DNA of 64,000 bases. Origin: an uncultured Sulfitobacter sp. Its GTDB lineage: Bacteria; Pseudomonadota; Alphaproteobacteria; Rhodobacterales; Rhodobacteraceae. Positions 61,335-64,000 of the stretch are shown in pieces (the stretch's first letter is position 1; each line of letters begins with the position of its first letter). The stretch is from the NCBI GenBank assembly GCA_937928635.1, contig CALFWM010000024.1, positions 1-64,000 of the forward strand. Direction: 5' to 3'. The translations under genes were made by a program, and so were the position numbers. Below the pieces are notes generated by a model. The model was given only the letters and a program-made list of their open reading frames with translations, was not told the origin of the DNA and did not search any database.

Positions 61335-61850
61335 TTACCAAACCCTCTGGCAGGTGGCTGTGCGTGTTTGCGATGTGTCATGCCCCGTCAACGTGCAGGA
61401 TGACGATACCGTGTTCAGATCGGTTCTGGTCTGGGGGGCAAGGGCGCGCATTGCCCCCGTCCGGGGAGACTTTGTCAGCGCGCGCATGTCGCGGGTGCCA
61501 TTGATTTCGATCACCAAAGTGCCGTGCGGGGGGGCAAGGGCATCTGTTTCATATGTGCCGGAACCGGTTTTGAGCGCTGCATAGGTTGCGCCTGCCACTG
61601 CGTGCGTCGCGCTGACAGAGGTCCCTTTGGCAGGGGAAAGGGCATAAATGCCCAAGGCAACAGCAAGGATGCCCCCCACTGCCATGCGCAGGTCAAAGAA
61701 TAAGCCAAATTTGTCGAGCAGGGACAAAGAACTGGCCGTCTCGCGACGCTGCGGACGCGGGTCGGTGATAAACCCCCCGGTCGGATCGGGGGCAATGGAT
61801 TGTTCTCTTATCCGTGCATGACGGGCTGCGAAATCGTCATTCTTCCCCAT
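61335..61850 (-). CDS. Small membrane protein (motif family, first)
   Basis: A 171-residue protein. It opens GKNDDFAARHARIREQSIA, the same motif as the next two genes, followed by a short linker, a membrane helix (LRMAVGGILAVALGIYAL, about residues 54-71) and a periplasmic tail with two cysteines (SSCTLTG, ATCQRVW). A CtrA consensus site lies about 100 bases upstream. Function unknown. Confidence 0.6.
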   Translation of the reverse strand: MGKNDDFAARHARIREQSIAPDPTGGFITDPRPQRRETASSLSLLDKFGLFFDLRMAVGGILAVALGIYALSPAKGTSVSATHAVAGATYAALKTGSGTYETDALAPPHGTLVIEINGTRDMRALTKSPRTGAMRALAPQTRTDLNTVSSSCTLTGHDTSQTRTATCQRVW

Positions 61851-61949
61851 GACGTCTCTCCTGATGTAGTGATCTGATGTCGTCGTCTGATAGTGCGGTC
61901 TGATGATGTCCGCACCTTCTACCTAAAAGGGAAAATGGGGTGATAAAGT

Positions 61950-61965
61950 GTTAACAAGTTGTTAA
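61950..61965 (-). promoter_or_regulatory. CtrA consensus site
   Basis: On the minus strand the bases read TTAA-CAACTTG-TTAAC, an exact fit to the CtrA consensus TTAA-N7-TTAAC. It is 100 bases upstream of the first of three small membrane-protein genes, in the right orientation and in a non-coding gap. Confidence 0.55.
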
Positions 61966-61989
61966 TCTCAAGAATGCGCAGGAAAATAA

Positions 61990-62018
61990 CAAAGGGCGCC
62001 CCAGTAGGACGCCCTTTG
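61990..62018 (-). terminator. Intrinsic terminator of glnA
   Basis: CAAAGGGCG / CGCCCTTTG stem with an 11-base loop, followed on the minus strand by TTATTTTCC. It lies 24 bases past the glnA stop. Confidence 0.75.
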
Positions 62019-62041
62019 CTATCGGATATCAAAAAAAATCG

Positions 62042-63448
62042 TTAGCAGCTGTAGTACATGCCAAACTCAACGGGATGGGGCGTGTGCTCATACTGGTGCA
62101 CTTCTTCCATCTTCAGCTCGATATAGCCCTCGATCTGGTCGCGGGTAAACACGTCACCAGCGGTCAGGAAGTCCATGTCGGCTTGCAGTTCCTCAAGCGC
62201 CTCGCGCAGGGAGCCACAGACCGTTGGGATATCGGCCAACTCTTCTGCGGGCAGGTCATAAAGGTTCTTGTCCATCGCCTCACCGGGGTCGATCTTGTTC
62301 TTGATGCCGTCAAGGCCGGCCATCAGGAGTGCGGCAAAACACAGGTAGGGGTTGGCGGCCGGATCGGGGAAGCGGGCCTCAACACGTTTGGCTTTGGGGC
62401 TTTCTGTCCATGGAATCCGCACACAGCCCGAGCGGTTACGCGCGGAATATGCGCGCAGCACGGGGGCCTCAAACCCAGGGATCAGGCGTTTGTAGCTGTT
62501 GGTCGCCGGGTTGGTGAAGGCGTTCAACGCTTTGGCATGGTGCAACACACCACCGATAAAATAGAGCGCTTCCTGCGAGAGGTCCGCGTATTTGTCGCCC
62601 GCAAACAGCGGCTTGCCGTCTTTCCAGATCGACATGTTCACGTGCATGCCAGATCCGTTGTCGCCATAGACCGGCTTTGGCATGAAGGTCGCTGATTTGC
62701 CGTAAGCGTGCGCCACGTTGTGGATCACGTATTTGTATTTTTGCAGCTCATCGGCCTGCTCGGTGAGTGATCCAAAGATCAGGCCAAGCTCGTGCTGACA
62801 GGACGCCACCTCGTGGTGGTGTTTATCTACCTTCATGCCGAGGCGCTTCATCGTGCTCAGCATTTCTGCGCGCAGGTCGTGGGCTTCATCCGTTGGGTTG
62901 ACGGGGAAATAGCCGCCTTTGAGGCCGGGGCGGTGGCCCATGTTGCCCATTTCGTATTCGGTGTCTGTGTTCCAGGAGGCGTCGGAGGCATCAACTTCAT
63001 AGGACACTTTGTTGATGGAATTGGAAAAGCGCACGTCATCAAACAGGAAGAATTCCGCTTCGGGGCCCATGTAGGCCACATCACCGATGCCGGAAGATTT
63101 CAGGTAGGCTTCGGCCTTCTGCGCTGTGCCACGGGGGTCGCGCTCGTATGCTTCGCCTGTGTCGGGCTCAACGATGGAGCAATGCACGCAGATCGTTTTC
63201 TCTGCATAAAAAGGATCAACATAGGCGCTAGCCACATCCGGCATCAGCTTCATGTCCGAGGCTTCAATGCTCTTCCAGCCCGCGATGGAGGAACCATCAA
63301 ACATGAACCCTTCTTCAAGGAAATCCTCATCGACAATATCCACATCTACTGTCACGTGCTGCAACTTGCCGCGCGGGTCAGTAAAGCGGATATCGACGTA
63401 GGCGATGTCTTCGTCTTTGATCTGCTGAAGAAATTCTTTCGTGCTCAT
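62042..63448 (-). CDS. glnA: Glutamine synthetase, type I
   Basis: A 468-residue enzyme that makes glutamine from glutamate and ammonia. Motifs: [18 protein letters not shown], the metal-binding [47 protein letters not shown], and the adenylylation-site Tyr in [11 protein letters not shown]. The presence of that Tyr implies control by GlnE adenylyltransferase. It is directly downstream of glnB, as is usual in alphaproteobacteria. Confidence 0.97.
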   Translation of the reverse strand: MSTKEFLQQIKDEDIAYVDIRFTDPRGKLQHVTVDVDIVDEDFLEEGFMFDGSSIAGWKSIEASDMKLMPDVASAYVDPFYAEKTICVHCSIVEPDTGEAYERDPRGTAQKAEAYLKSSGIGDVAYMGPEAEFFLFDDVRFSNSINKVSYEVDASDASWNTDTEYEMGNMGHRPGLKGGYFPVNPTDEAHDLRAEMLSTMKRLGMKVDKHHHEVASCQHELGLIFGSLTEQADELQKYKYVIHNVAHAYGKSATFMPKPVYGDNGSGMHVNMSIWKDGKPLFAGDKYADLSQEALYFIGGVLHHAKALNAFTNPATNSYKRLIPGFEAPVLRAYSARNRSGCVRIPWTESPKAKRVEARFPDPAANPYLCFAALLMAGLDGIKNKIDPGEAMDKNLYDLPAEELADIPTVCGSLREALEELQADMDFLTAGDVFTRDQIEGYIELKMEEVHQYEHTPHPVEFGMYYSC

Positions 63449-63478
63449 GGGCTTTCGTCCTTTTGAAGCGATAGTGAG

Positions 63479-63865
<387 letters not shown>

Positions 63866-63996
63866 TCATTTGTGCTGTGCAGCGTCCATTGGGGCGGTGT
63901 ATTGTCTGCCTTACGGGACGCGGATTCTGCGCCGCCAGGCATAAAAAAGTGGCGACACGCCAATTTTTTAATCGTTTTTGAATCGGAGGTCGGACC

Positions 63997-64000
63997 ATGG
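63997..64000 (+). CDS. Possible start of a gene cut by the window edge
   Basis: GGAGG (63985-63989) followed seven bases later by ATG at the very end suggests the start of a plus-strand gene divergent from glnB. Only the start codon is visible, so nothing more can be said. Confidence 0.35.

Overview
The window looks like chromosome of a marine alphaproteobacterium of the Roseobacter group (Rhodobacterales). The evidence is GC-rich coding sequence, a conserved yajC-secD-secF / Mth938-like / ccmABCDG order, a four-subunit sarcosine oxidase (soxBDAG) and a DMSP lyase of the DddP type. The genus cannot be fixed from the sequence alone. No tRNA, rRNA or CRISPR array was seen. Region by region: positions 1-2600 are a graveyard of mobile DNA, with a truncated IS30 transposase, a truncated IS3-type transposase, a short remnant of a type I restriction methylase (hsdM) and a C-terminally truncated tyrosine integrase. 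It abuts dusA, a known integration hotspot, and the first 17 or so dusA codons are AT-rich as if supplied by the element. From 2624 to 8485 lie housekeeping and transport genes (dusA, TSUP and EamA transporters, ruvX, ccmI). From 8671 to 14307 is soxBDAG, with a foreign-looking AT-rich membrane-protein gene fitted exactly between soxB and soxD. Then come sodB, an orphan PAS hybrid histidine kinase, rarD, a LOG-family hydrolase, a LysM envelope protein and an Atm1-like ABC exporter. From 23648 to 29340 are a DUF302 protein and an RND efflux pump (permease plus adaptor). Positions 29567-33275 hold the conserved yfgM-like/bamB/der trio. Positions 34390-42925 hold serS and the divergent secretion and cytochrome c maturation block (yajC, secD, secF, TSUP, Mth938-like, ccmA, ccmB, ccmC, ccmD, ccmG). 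Next are acnA, a DUF1223 protein, a divergent stand-alone fliG with a TPR protein, and purB. After these come an alpha/beta hydrolase-OsmC fusion, a trans-sulfuration-family enzyme, an RTX/PPC secreted protein and dddP. The right end holds an SDR-DoxX operon, a lytic transglycosylase, three small membrane proteins sharing an N-terminal motif, and glnB-glnA. How the genes fit together: dddP (DMSP to DMS plus acrylate) and soxBDAG (sarcosine to glycine plus a C1 unit) suggest use of algal osmolytes. yajC-secDF and ccm serve protein export and cytochrome c assembly. Two sequences match the CtrA consensus TTAA-N7-TTAAC, one before the RTX gene and one before the trio of small membrane proteins, which may tie these otherwise unknown genes to the CtrA regulon. 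Several non-coding signals are not explained by genes: a 26-bp palindrome next to the integrase, two dispersed intergenic repeats present twice each, and a pair of GTATAC half-sites between acnA and a divergent gene.
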